DNA of 15,819 nt. Origin: JBBTDV01 sp038042605. Lineage in GTDB: Bacteria; Bdellovibrionota; UBA1018. The notes beneath the pieces were generated by a model. That model made no database searches. It had not been told where the DNA came from and saw nothing but the letters and a program-made list of their open reading frames with translations. A program made the translations under genes and the position numbers. Below are positions 7,603 to 15,376 of the stretch, one piece after another. The stretch is from assembly GCA_964358645.1 (NCBI GenBank), contig CAYHPW010000054.1:1-15819 (forward strand). Reading direction: 5' to 3'. Positions within the stretch are counted from its first letter, which is position 1. Every line of letters starts with the position of its first letter.

Positions 7603-9477
7603 ATGCTTTTGAATAAACAAAGGATGTCAGTCCTTGCGCTCTTGGCTGGGTTGGCGGTGGTGGCTGGGTACTGGTACATGACCCGTCCTATCGGCTTGCC
7701 CAGAGGGTATGTCGAGGATTTCTGCGGTGATTTAAGCCGCCAAATCATGGCAGACAGCCTGAAAAAATTCGGCAGCCCGCAATTCACCACTGATAGGTTC
7801 ATGGCGCCTTCCGGCATGACGGTACCGTATTTTTCATGGTCACTGGAGCGTGATTGGATCGGTGCTTATGTATGGATGTGGAACAAGGACTTCCCGTTTA
7901 TGTGGGTGTACTTCGGGCTTTCGCTCCTGATCAGCTATCTAGCCGTGGGCCTGGTTTTGCGAAAGATATGTTTTCCGGGTGCCAGCGCCTGGCTTATCGC
8001 ACTTGTACCGTTGTTGTTCCACGTGCCGCGCCACTTTAAAATGTGGCACCACTTTGAATACATGGCTCAGCACTGGGTTTATCTGAGTTTCTTCCTTGAT
8101 GCATGGATCTGGTGGCGATTTTATCGTGAAAAAAAAGTTTCGGTTACCTCGGAGTTCTGGCGGTTGTTTATACAGCTAGGGGTTTTTTGTTCGCCCGGTT
8201 ATTTTTGGGGTCCGACCGTGCTTGAATGGATGATCATGCGGTTTGTGATGCTGGCAATGGTGTGGCGATGGCGTAAGATGGGCCAGAGCGTGGCGATAAG
8301 GCGCCCTTCTTGGGCTGCAGCGGTTCCTGTTATCGGTTGTGTGGCTATGGTGCTGATTGAAATTCGCTGGTTCCTGCCGCTGCTTACAGAAATGCGTAAG
8401 CTCGGGACTGTTTCGCAGGGACCAGGATGGTTTGCGCATTTTGGTTTTGTCGTGCGGCCGTTATGGCTTGATGATTTGTTTGGTTCCGGCGTCTGGCTTA
8501 TTAAGCTTATTACCGGGCTAAGTATTCAATGGAAGCTCCCAGTAATTGACACGCCTGAAACCGTTGTGACCATAGGCTGGTTTTACTGGATCCCGCTCAT
8601 TTTAGCCGTACGTGCTTTATCGAAAAAAAAGGGAGGGCCTGGTTTTAGCGCCGTTATTCCATTCATGCTTCTTATAATAACAGCTGTTTTATATATGAGC
8701 TGGGGCAAGCCGTATATCGTGCAGAAGGCTATCCAAGCCTTTATCCCATTCATGAAGTTTTTCAGGGTGGCAAGTCGCTGGGGCCAATTCCTGCCGCTTC
8801 TGACGTTCATCGTTGTCATGCTGTCTTGGTCGGAACTCTCGTCTTGGTTCTCTTCTTGGTTTAAGCGCAATCGGCGGCAGGCGCGCGTCTGGTGTGTAGC
8901 GTTTGTCGCACTTTCGGCTTTGGAAATGCGATGGCTGCTTGTCGAACCCAACATGCTTCCGCCGTTACACGGTTCCACTATTAGATTATTGGATGGCATA
9001 CGCTTCAGTGCTGGTACGACGGTTCTTGATCTTCCTTTTTGCGTTGCTGGCGGTAATGGTGTTTGTACGGCGGCCCAGTGCCCGAATTATCCAAAGTCCA
9101 CCATCGGGCAATGTTTTGGTATGTGGCATGAAAAAAAGGTCTTCGGCCTTTATCAGTCAAGGCTTGTTGAGTCGCAATGTGGTATCTATAACCATGCGCC
9201 ATATGTTTCTTGGTTTGATGCCTGGGCCAGGCAGCGCTGTTTTACAGACGCTGAGTTTACTAACTTTTGCGCTTATCTTGATTCTCACGGCGAATTTTCC
9301 GCTATTCTTGTTTACCCGGATATTTGGGTTGGCGCCGCAAGTGCGGAGTGCAAGGTGAAATTTGATTCGCACCTTGGGGAGCCAGTGGGGGAGGGCGTTT
9401 TCCAATCTGATGCCAGGCGTGGAGGGAGGCCGGCTGATCTGATGAGAGTGATTAAGTACCGGCCAAAATGTATATGA
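7603..9477 (+). CDS. Large polytopic membrane protein with cysteine-rich C-terminal domain, GT-C-like
   Basis: A 624-residue protein with a hydrophobic N-terminus (LALLAGLAVVAGYWY), a loop containing ERDWIGAY, and about ten membrane segments to residue 446. A segment FFRVASRWGQFLPLL before the last membrane spans resembles GT-C-fold membrane proteins of the DUF6311/YfhO-like kind. The last 178 residues are hydrophilic and hold nine cysteines (C480, C488, C493, C504, C526, C546, C556, C583, C623), suggesting disulfides on the periplasmic side. No clear DE/ED pair equals that of its two GT-C neighbours, so catalysis is less certain. The start at ATG 7603 has a modest TAGGT upstream; an ATG at 7624 is possible. 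The 490-codon gene follows on the same strand with an 8-base spacer, so co-transcription is likely. Confidence 0.65.
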   Translation: MLLNKQRMSVLALLAGLAVVAGYWYMTRPIGLPRGYVEDFCGDLSRQIMADSLKKFGSPQFTTDRFMAPSGMTVPYFSWSLERDWIGAYVWMWNKDFPFMWVYFGLSLLISYLAVGLVLRKICFPGASAWLIALVPLLFHVPRHFKMWHHFEYMAQHWVYLSFFLDAWIWWRFYREKKVSVTSEFWRLFIQLGVFCSPGYFWGPTVLEWMIMRFVMLAMVWRWRKMGQSVAIRRPSWAAAVPVIGCVAMVLIEIRWFLPLLTEMRKLGTVSQGPGWFAHFGFVVRPLWLDDLFGSGVWLIKLITGLSIQWKLPVIDTPETVVTIGWFYWIPLILAVRALSKKKGGPGFSAVIPFMLLIITAVLYMSWGKPYIVQKAIQAFIPFMKFFRVASRWGQFLPLLTFIVVMLSWSELSSWFSSWFKRNRRQARVWCVAFVALSALEMRWLLVEPNMLPPLHGSTIRLLDGIRFSAGTTVLDLPFCVAGGNGVCTAAQCPNYPKSTIGQCFGMWHEKKVFGLYQSRLVESQCGIYNHAPYVSWFDAWARQRCFTDAEFTNFCAYLDSHGEFSAILVYPDIWVGAASAECKVKFDSHLGEPVGEGVFQSDARRGGRPADLMRVIKYRPKCI

Positions 9478-9484
9478 GTTGCAT

Positions 9485-10951
9485 ATGGATATAGAATCGA
9501 AGTCAAAACTTTATTTGCCTATAGTGGTAATTGTTTTCCTTGTTTTTTTATTTCAGCTTACGACATTAAGTGCTTTTAGGATGAATGGCGATGAAGCTAT
9601 TTACATGCTGATTATGGAAGAATTGGGAAAGATAACCGGCGGACAGTGGCCGTCCATGAATCCCATAATCCATTACAGTGGACCGCTCAATTTCTGGGCG
9701 CTTGGTTCAGTATACGCACTGACGTCCATGTTGCCGCAAATTGAGCCCGCGGCTTGGATGGTCAGGCTTCCTCCTTTTTTATTTTTCTGGATCGGGACGT
9801 GGTTTCTTTTTGCTGAGATCCGCAGGTGGTCACTGTCCAGTGCGATGTGGTTCTTGTTTTTTGCCGCGATCACACCGATGACACTTGTTTATTCAAGGGT
9901 CGCGTTCCCGCATTCCTTCATGCTTGGGTTGTTTTCGGTTTGTGTTGCAGAATCAATGAGGATTTACAGGACGGGTAATGTAAGACTCTTGTTGCTGTTT
10001 TTTCTTGCAGGGGTGTCCGCTGATTTGCATACAACCGCTGTTTTTGGAATGGCTGTTGTTTTTATGCCGGTAGCTAGGATAATCGCCAGGCAGTCGATAC
10101 GGCAGCCCGGCAGATTTATTATCGGCTGTACATTTTTTCTGGTCATCGCATATCCGGTTATCAGGAATTTCCCGCCTCCCATTGAGGCTGGGGCTGAAAA
10201 GGGCAGAAGTATTTTGATGGAAGTTCGGAATCTTCTCAATATCGTCAGCGGGTACCAGCCATATATTTTCTGGTTACATAAGGACATAGCACCAAACTTA
10301 CTGCTTGCCGTGTTTTTATGTCTCACTGGATACGTGATGTACCGAGAGTGGTGGGCTGTTAAGCGGAGTAGTTATAGCTTAGACAAGTTTTTAAAAGCAT
10401 TTTTTTTATTACACATTGTTGGCACCGCGGTGATCCTGTTTATGTGTTATAGCGGTCGGTCCCTGGTGCTGATAGGGCACGAGAGGTATTTTCTCTCTTT
10501 AGTGCCCGGCTGGGTTCTTATAGCGTCTGATGCCTTCAGAAGATGGTCTGGTAAACTTGGTGGTGTGTTCCTTGCTTTGTTATTTGTGTTTTATTTTTCG
10601 CGTTTGGCAATTCCTGTTGTAGGGGCGTCTATGGAAAATGATCCATCACTTCTTGCGGCTAGATGGCTTGTAAAACACTGTCCATCGCGTGAGTGCGTGG
10701 CTGTCGCCGAGAATTTCTGGAACTACTGGCCGATTCGCTATTATACAAGGGATTCGATCGACCTCAATTATCATGGTGACAATTGGAAGACCGCAAGGCT
10801 TCACGCCTTAAACGGCAGGGAAACAGCAAGTTGCTGGTATGCATACAAAGGCGTGAAGTTTGTCGGTACATGGAAAAACAAGGTGGACTTTATCAAGCAG
10901 TCTGGCAGTGATGGCGAGACATGTTTCCTTGGTTCAGTTTCCAAGCCTTAG
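9485..10951 (+). CDS. Polytopic GT-C-type glycosyltransferase (GT39/PMT-like)
   Basis: A 488-residue protein from ATG 9485; a TTG at 9479 would add two residues. After the first membrane span (IVVIVFLVFLF) comes FRMNGDEAIYMLIMEEL, with the acidic pair D36-E37 in the first loop, typical of GT39/ArnT/PMT-like enzymes. About ten membrane segments reach residue 380, and residues 382-488 form a hydrophilic tail. The expected donor is a polyprenyl-phosphate sugar, perhaps made by the GtrB-like protein encoded at 6571-7518; the acceptor is not identifiable. It lies just downstream of the 624-residue membrane protein and ends convergent with the delta-60 gene, with an 18-base overlap of coding ends and no room for a separate terminator. 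Confidence 0.7.
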   Translation: MDIESKSKLYLPIVVIVFLVFLFQLTTLSAFRMNGDEAIYMLIMEELGKITGGQWPSMNPIIHYSGPLNFWALGSVYALTSMLPQIEPAAWMVRLPPFLFFWIGTWFLFAEIRRWSLSSAMWFLFFAAITPMTLVYSRVAFPHSFMLGLFSVCVAESMRIYRTGNVRLLLLFFLAGVSADLHTTAVFGMAVVFMPVARIIARQSIRQPGRFIIGCTFFLVIAYPVIRNFPPPIEAGAEKGRSILMEVRNLLNIVSGYQPYIFWLHKDIAPNLLLAVFLCLTGYVMYREWWAVKRSSYSLDKFLKAFFLLHIVGTAVILFMCYSGRSLVLIGHERYFLSLVPGWVLIASDAFRRWSGKLGGVFLALLFVFYFSRLAIPVVGASMENDPSLLAARWLVKHCPSRECVAVAENFWNYWPIRYYTRDSIDLNYHGDNWKTARLHALNGRETASCWYAYKGVKFVGTWKNKVDFIKQSGSDGETCFLGSVSKP

Positions 10952-11689
10952 GGCAAATTGTTTGTTTGAGCCATCTCTGGCAAGGCCCAGTAGATAAAGG
11001 CTGGGGCTCCCTTGAAACGATTGAAATGACCCGCCAACAAGTATGCCGCCGTCGGACAGGCTTTCGATGGCTAGTACCGCGGAGTCAAAACCGGTGTCAC
11101 CAGGCGCAAAACTTGTGTCAAGCGTGCCATTGGGGTTAAGCCTGGCAATATGATTCACTTCTGTTCCGTTATAAGAAGTGAACTTCCCGCCTATTAATAT
11201 TTTTTCGTCAGGTTGTAATGAAATCGCGGTTACGGAGTCGTCAAAGCCGGTCCCGGACGAATTAAGAAAGTCGGTATCAAGCGTGCCGTCCGAGTTAAGC
11301 CTGGCTATGTACCCGGCTATGGAAGTATCAAAACTGGTAAAGTCTCCGCCAGCTATGATCTTGTCATCGGGTTGGATTGACAAAACATTAACGGCTTGGT
11401 TAAAGCCGCCCACTTCCCAAGAAGAGGTAAAATTTTCGTCATCTGAACCGTCGGTATTTTTCCGGAGGATACGGTTATCAGTGAACTTACCACCTAATAT
11501 GACTTTTCCATCAGATTGAAGAGCTATGGCCATTACTTCATTGTTTGGTTGGCTTGAGCTGGAAGTAGCCAGATGTATGCCTATCATTACAATGGCAATA
11601 GCAATCGGTGAAGTAATAATAATAATTGTTTTATGTTTTATAAAAACTGTTTTCAGTCCGTATAACTTTGACATTCCTTCGTACCTCAT
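10934..11689 (-). CDS. Membrane-anchored delta-60 repeat protein
   Basis: A 251-residue protein from ATG 11689; an ATG at 11674 would give 246. The N-terminus has basic residues and one hydrophobic stretch (TIIIITSPIAIAIVMIGIHL), likely a signal anchor. Then come four delta-60 repeats (TIGR02608) with the recurring pattern 'aI.lqsDgKiliGGkFt ... iaRlN.dGtlDt.F': around MAIALQSDGKVILGGKFT, LSIQPDDKIIAGGDFT, ISLQPDEKILIGGKFT, and a final degenerate IESLSDGGILVGGSF. Such repeats are predicted to form beta-propeller-like extracytoplasmic domains of unknown function. The gene starts 2 bases after the stop of the 736-codon lipoprotein gene, whose own delta-60 region is related, so the two are cotranscribed and probably work together. 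No Cys lipobox is present. It ends convergent with the GT-C gene. Confidence 0.75.
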   Translation of the reverse strand: MRYEGMSKLYGLKTVFIKHKTIIIITSPIAIAIVMIGIHLATSSSSQPNNEVMAIALQSDGKVILGGKFTDNRILRKNTDGSDDENFTSSWEVGGFNQAVNVLSIQPDDKIIAGGDFTSFDTSIAGYIARLNSDGTLDTDFLNSSGTGFDDSVTAISLQPDEKILIGGKFTSYNGTEVNHIARLNPNGTLDTSFAPGDTGFDSAVLAIESLSDGGILVGGSFQSFQGSPSLYLLGLARDGSNKQFALRLGN

Positions 11690-11691
11690 AC

Positions 11692-12994
11692 TTACTGCAG
11701 CTGGACAGGCGCAAGGTTATCACCCATTTCTGTTGGTGAATCACCTAGCAACAATGTGTTTCCTTGTCCGAGCTGGCCATTGTTATTTTTACCCCAACAT
11801 TTTGTTGTCCCGTCATCTAATACGGCGCAACTGTGGGTTTCGTCGATGTCAATGAAACGCGCCGAACGTGAGGCGCCAATGGAGACGGCGCCGAGTGAGT
11901 CTCCCATGTCTCCAGTCTTATCGCCGCGCGTGGCAGTGTCGCCCAGGCCTAGTTGTCCGAATGTGTTTCGCCCCCAGCACTTCGTGTCTCCATTATTAAG
12001 GATCGCGCACGTATGATATGCGCCGCTTACCACGGAGGTTGCTGTATGCGCGGTACCAAGCTCCACGCGTTGCAAATCATCGCCCATTTGTCCGGCTTTA
12101 TCTCCGATGGCTGATTTATTGCCGATCCCAAGTTGACCGTAGTTGTTTCTCCCCCAACATTTTATTTCGTAATTATCCAACAGCGCACAAGCAAAGCTTT
12201 CGCCTGCGCTTACTGACCTGGCTGTGCGACCGCTTCCCAAAGAAATGGTCGAAAGGTTATCGCCCATCTCATTTGCAGAATCTCCCAGTGTTTTGCTACC
12301 GCCTTGGCCCAATTGGCCGTAATTGTTGTAACCCCAACATTTGACCGTATCATTGTCTAAAACCGCACAGGTGAAGTTCTTACCTGCAGAGAGGCTTCGC
12401 GCAGTTCTTCCCGTGCCTAGGTTTACCGCCGGAAGATTGTCGCCCATTTCTGCAGGCTTGTCCCCGCGACTCTTGGAATCTCCTAGCCCAAGCTGGCCAT
12501 CATTATTCCGTCCCCAGCATTTAACTGTTCCGTTGTCTAGTAGGGCACAAGAATGTTCAGCGCCAAGTGCTACAGCGATGGCTTTTCGTCCTGATCCAAG
12601 GTCTATGGATGGAAGTGCATTTCCCATTTCACCAGGAATGTCACCACGATTTTCTTTATCTCCTAGCCCAAGCTGACCATGATTGTTTTGTCCCCAGCAC
12701 TTAACGCTTCCGTCTTCAAGTATGGCGCATACATGGTCAAGTCCAGCGCTTATAGCTGTAGCAGTATGACCGGTGCCAAGAGGTACTTCCGGTAGGTTCT
12801 GGCCCATTTCGCCAGAGGAGTCACCACGATTTTCTTTATCTCCTAGCCCAAGCTGACCATGATTGTTTTGTCCCNNNNNNNNNNNNNNNNNNNNNNNNNN
12901 NNNNNNNNNNNNNNNNNNNNNNNNNNNNNNNNNNNNNNNNNNNNNNNNNNNNNNNNNNNNNNNNNNNNNNNNNNCAGCACTTAATGCTTCCGTT
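11692..12994 (-). repeat. RCC1 tandem repeats, 180-base period
   Basis: Seven copies of the motif encoding CWGxNNxGQLGxG recur every 180 bases (60 residues), with G(D/E)xxxEMG and LG.G.TA.S...G...CA.L..G..K between them. The two copies nearest the gap are identical over 54 bases (12641-12694 and 12821-12874), whereas the others have diverged, pointing to a recent duplication or gene conversion there. A seven-core set with the first blade split between both ends matches a closed RCC1 propeller. Confidence 0.85.
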
Positions 12995-14102
12995 CGCAAG
13001 TATTCTGCAAGTGAAAAAGTTTCCAGTCGATACAGGTGTAATTATCTCAGCAGCTGATTGTGTTGATGTTGGTGATGGAGTTGGAGATATAGTTGGTGAC
13101 GGAGTTGGAGATATAGTTGGTGACGGAGTTGGAGATATAGTTGGTGACGGAGTTGNNNNNNNNNNNNNNNNNNNNNNNNNNNNNNNNNNNNNNNNNNNNN
13201 NNNNNNNNNNNNNNNNNNNNNNNNNNNNNNNNNNNNNNNNNNNNNNNNNNNNNNNGAGATATAGTTGGTGATGGAGTTGGAGATATAGTTGGTGACGGAG
13301 TTGGAGACTCAGTTGGTAATGGCGCTGGAGGTGCGGTTGGTGACGGAGTCGGAGATATAGTTGGTGACGGAGTCGGAGGTGCGCTCCCGTATGTTATGTC
13401 GATGCTGCCATCAGGATTCAGTCTTGCAACTCTCGTTGCTGTAACATCATTAAACTGTGTAAAGTTACCGCCAACAAGGATTTTACCATCAGCTTGCGCT
13501 ACAATGCTTAACACTCTATCATTGAAGCCGCTCCCCGTTGCTTCAGTAAAATTTATATCCATTGTACCATTAGAATTTAGGCGGACTATTCTTCCGGCCA
13601 CTCGCCCATTCCAATCGGTAAATTCACCGCCAGCAATTATTTTTCCGTCAGACTGTATTGCTATCACATGGACTGAGGCGTTTGCTCCAATGCCTGTATT
13701 TGCATTAAATGTGGCATCAATACTGCCAGTCGCATCGATTTTGGCAATTCTTGGTGGCGAGGTAAAATCTCCACCTACAATGAAAACACCACCGTCATAT
13801 TTTTTTATAGATCTTACAATACCATTAAGCGAGATCGGCGTGATGTTTACACTTTGTGGTTCGGCTATAGGTACAGCGTTACCATCTGTTGGCACTGTTT
13901 GTGGTGGAGTATTGGTTATGCCTTGTGGCGCCGGAGTCGCTGGGGCTGAGGTGGTTTTGGTGCTGTCATTATCAAGGAGGACTGGGGCTCCTTTGGGTGT
14001 GTTTTGCCCCGAGCAAGCCACAAACATCTGTATTGATAAGCCCAATGATAATAATATTATAAATATTCTTAATTTATTAACGCTAATGTTATTATTATGC
14101 AC
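11692..14102 (-). CDS. Lipoprotein with delta-60 repeats, Pro-Ser-Thr linker and RCC1 propeller (one gene across two N gaps)
   Basis: The start is GTG 14102 with a strong upstream GAGGTGG. A signal sequence ends FVAC, giving a lipid-anchored C30 followed by Ser, as in outer-membrane lipoproteins; Phe at -3 is atypical. A Pro/Thr-rich spacer reaches residue 85. Delta-60 repeats occupy about 92-238 (KIIAGGEFT, KILVGGNFT). A linker at about 240-312 is made of PTPSPTIS octapeptides. RCC1 repeats fill about 316-736: seven CWGxNNxGQLGxG cores, 60-residue period, two Cys per repeat. The N runs break the literal frame, but removing both leaves 2211 bases, exactly 737 codons with stop, and each junction rejoins a repeat perfectly. 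The sequence stops near 13047 and the start at 12999 are gap artefacts. The role is unknown; the architecture suggests a surface-exposed binding protein. True length may differ if repeats were collapsed. Confidence 0.8.
12875..12974. other. Assembly gap (100 N) inside RCC1 repeat
   Basis: Exactly 100 N. Left flank ends TGTCCC and right flank begins CAGCACTTA. The intact neighbouring repeat reads the same with no gap (12689-12703), and direct joining keeps the lipoprotein frame. The gap is therefore a placeholder whose true size is zero or whole 180-base repeats. Confidence 0.9.
13068..13383 (-). repeat. 24-base coding tandem repeat (PTPSPTIS linker)
   Basis: On the plus strand the unit GTTGGTGACGGAGTTGGAGA plus TATA (24 bases) repeats with few changes on both sides of the second N run. 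On the minus strand it encodes the octapeptide PTPSPTIS, a rigid extended Pro/Ser/Thr linker between the delta-60 and RCC1 parts of the lipoprotein. Units near 13310-13383 are more diverged (PTESPTPS, TAPPAPLP), those near the gap almost identical, a pattern of recent slippage expansion. Confidence 0.9.
13156..13255. other. Assembly gap (100 N) inside the linker repeat
   Basis: Exactly 100 N. Left flank ends GACGGAGTTG and right flank begins GAGATATAGTTGG, which together restore one 24-base unit and the lipoprotein frame. The literal 100 shifts the frame and creates a false stop near 13047. The number of missing octapeptides is unknown. Confidence 0.9.
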
Positions 14103-14109
14103 AGACGTT

Positions 14110-14117
14110 CCACCTCT
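14110..14117 (-). promoter_or_regulatory. Ribosome binding site of the lipoprotein gene
   Basis: The minus strand reads AGAGGTGG, then 7 bases, then GTG at 14102. It supports the GTG start, which is followed directly by a lipoprotein signal sequence. Confidence 0.7.
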
Positions 14118-14143
14118 GTTCTTAATCAGAACAATTAATAATT

Positions 14144-14172
14144 ATGTTACGCAAGCGATAACAAGTTGGCAA
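14144..14172 (-). promoter_or_regulatory. Sigma70-like promoter for the lipoprotein/delta-60 operon
   Basis: On the minus strand TTGCCA (14167-14172) and TAACAT (14144-14149) are separated by 17 bases, with the -10 box about 42 bases before the GTG start. Each box matches four of six consensus positions. The surrounding DNA is AT-rich and non-coding, and the next upstream gene ends 40 bases away, so a promoter is expected here. Confidence 0.5.
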
Positions 14173-14175
14173 GAA

Positions 14176-14207
14176 GTGTCCCCGTCAACCTATGTCGGGA
14201 CTGACAC
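14176..14207. terminator. Hairpin between the SGNH gene and the lipoprotein promoter
   Basis: The plus strand reads GTGTC-CCCG, an 11-base loop, CGGG-ACT-GACAC: a 9-bp stem with a 3-base bulge. It lies 5 bases after the stop of the SGNH gene and just before the -35 box, so it could end the upstream transcript. There is no T-run after it in the minus direction, so it is not a standard intrinsic terminator. A REP-like mobile palindrome is an alternative. Confidence 0.4.
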
Positions 14208-14211
14208 ACCA

Positions 14212-15363
14212 CTATTGATTAGATTTGGGTAATCCAAGTCTTTTGATTAATTCCTCTGAGGCTATTTTGATTCCAATGGGATTCCAATGAGTATCATCTA
14301 ACCAATAAAGATATTTGTTTTCTGTTATTAGTTTTATAGAAAACTGCTTGAATATATTTGTTAAATTAACGACCATAATATTTTTTTCTAAAAGTTTTTG
14401 TTCAAGCTGTAGAAAATATTCACCATCGATTTCATCGGAGAGTGATTTTTTTAACAGTGATTGATATATAGTATACTTGTTAGGCACTAATAAGACCGCA
14501 AAGTCCAATCCTTTTTCTTTTAGTAGTGATGCAATACGCGACAAAACACGCACGGAAGCATCAATATTTCTTTTTCTAGTGATACTTTCGATCTCTTCGC
14601 TTGAAAAAAGGGTTTTTTGGCCGTTATTAAGCTCTCCTATTAGGACTTCGTCTTTATTTGGTGTTGGTAAAATAGTTCCATTTTGAAATAAATTGATAAC
14701 TTTTTTCCCGAGCAACCTTAATGGAGATACATACCGCATTCTCCATAGTAGACCGTTAATGAAGGCCCATATGTTTGGTTCCTGCTCATCAGAGCAGATA
14801 TAAGATGTTTTTGTACTGCCTTCTTTAATATCCCATCGCTCGATGTGCTCCAGCATGACTAGGCCTTTTGTCATTTTTAGACGACTAATCAAAGGGTCTA
14901 TCCAAGAGTCCGGTTGCAACAACCCTGCAGCGTTATAAGTTTTTAACCCGGTCATTCGTTCAAGTTGAACTGGGAGTGTATCGTCATCATCAACACCGCT
15001 ACCAGCGGTGAATGAAGTGCCTACCATTAGAATATCTGGCGGTAGTTGTTTTAGTTTGTCAGGGGCATTACGATTACCGCAAGAATCCGTTCTAAGGCGC
15101 TCCTTCCTGTATTGGCGAAGTTGCTTTAGATTGCCTATATGCGCGAGTTCTCCATAAGTATGATAATTCTCATAATATTTGTTGGCCATAAAAGGGCCTG
15201 ATGGCCGGTATAATGATATTGATTGGTAACGTGACATTGCTTCCCATGCGCGAAAGCTTACCTTTTCTAAAGGGATAAGAAGACGGCAGGTGATATCTAT
15301 AGCGCCATAGATAACTACAACAACCACCGCAGCTTTTCCAAAAGGTACTTTCACTGGCACCAC
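14212..15363 (-). CDS. AlgJ/AlgX-like SGNH acyltransferase-type protein
   Basis: A 383-residue protein with a GTG start at 15363 (a second GTG lies at 15357). An N-terminal anchor (AAVVVVVIYGAIDITCRLLI) puts the rest in the periplasm. The SGNH nucleophile motif is MVGTSFTAGSGV (S117), and the C-terminal DDTHWNPIGI supplies D356 and H359. The GVDDDDTLPVQLE stretch after the Ser is like that in AlgJ/AlgX-type and related MBOAT-partner proteins. The expected role is transfer of acetyl groups to, or removal from, an exported polysaccharide, working with the MBOAT protein that hands acetyl across the membrane. The gene begins 13 bases after the MBOAT stop, so they form an operon. The coding sequence is visibly AT-richer than the glycosyltransferase block. 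Confidence 0.75.
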   Translation of the reverse strand: MVPVKVPFGKAAVVVVVIYGAIDITCRLLIPLEKVSFRAWEAMSRYQSISLYRPSGPFMANKYYENYHTYGELAHIGNLKQLRQYRKERLRTDSCGNRNAPDKLKQLPPDILMVGTSFTAGSGVDDDDTLPVQLERMTGLKTYNAAGLLQPDSWIDPLISRLKMTKGLVMLEHIERWDIKEGSTKTSYICSDEQEPNIWAFINGLLWRMRYVSPLRLLGKKVINLFQNGTILPTPNKDEVLIGELNNGQKTLFSSEEIESITRKRNIDASVRVLSRIASLLKEKGLDFAVLLVPNKYTIYQSLLKKSLSDEIDGEYFLQLEQKLLEKNIMVVNLTNIFKQFSIKLITENKYLYWLDDTHWNPIGIKIASEELIKRLGLPKSNQ

Positions 15364-15376
15364 CTTAAATAATCAA

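Noticed and set aside
7519..7620. N-terminal extension of the GtrB-like enzyme to 7620
   Set aside because: It would overlap the divergent gene start at 7603, and the added 34 residues are basic and unlike the family. GT2 homology starts at the Met at 7518/7515.
8583..8999. 138-codon minus-strand frame inside the 624-residue membrane protein gene
   Set aside because: Antisense shadow with no recognisable motif; the plus-strand gene has consistent membrane-protein character throughout.
13047..13155. Asn/Ser/Val/Tyr-rich C-terminus of the delta-60 lipoprotein ending near 13047
   Set aside because: This peptide arises only because the 100-N run shifts the frame. The other frame continues the PTPSPTIS repeat and leads into the RCC1 part.
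13068..13383. Regular direct repeats that could suggest a CRISPR array
   Set aside because: Units are contiguous 24-mers without spacers, keep an open coding frame and encode a Pro/Ser/Thr linker.
13141..14232. Long plus-strand open frame (363 codons) rich in Val-Gly-Asp repeats
   Set aside because: It is the antisense image of the lipoprotein's linker and delta-60 region, runs through 100 N, and has no ribosome site or recognisable domain. The minus strand has a signal sequence and clear repeats.
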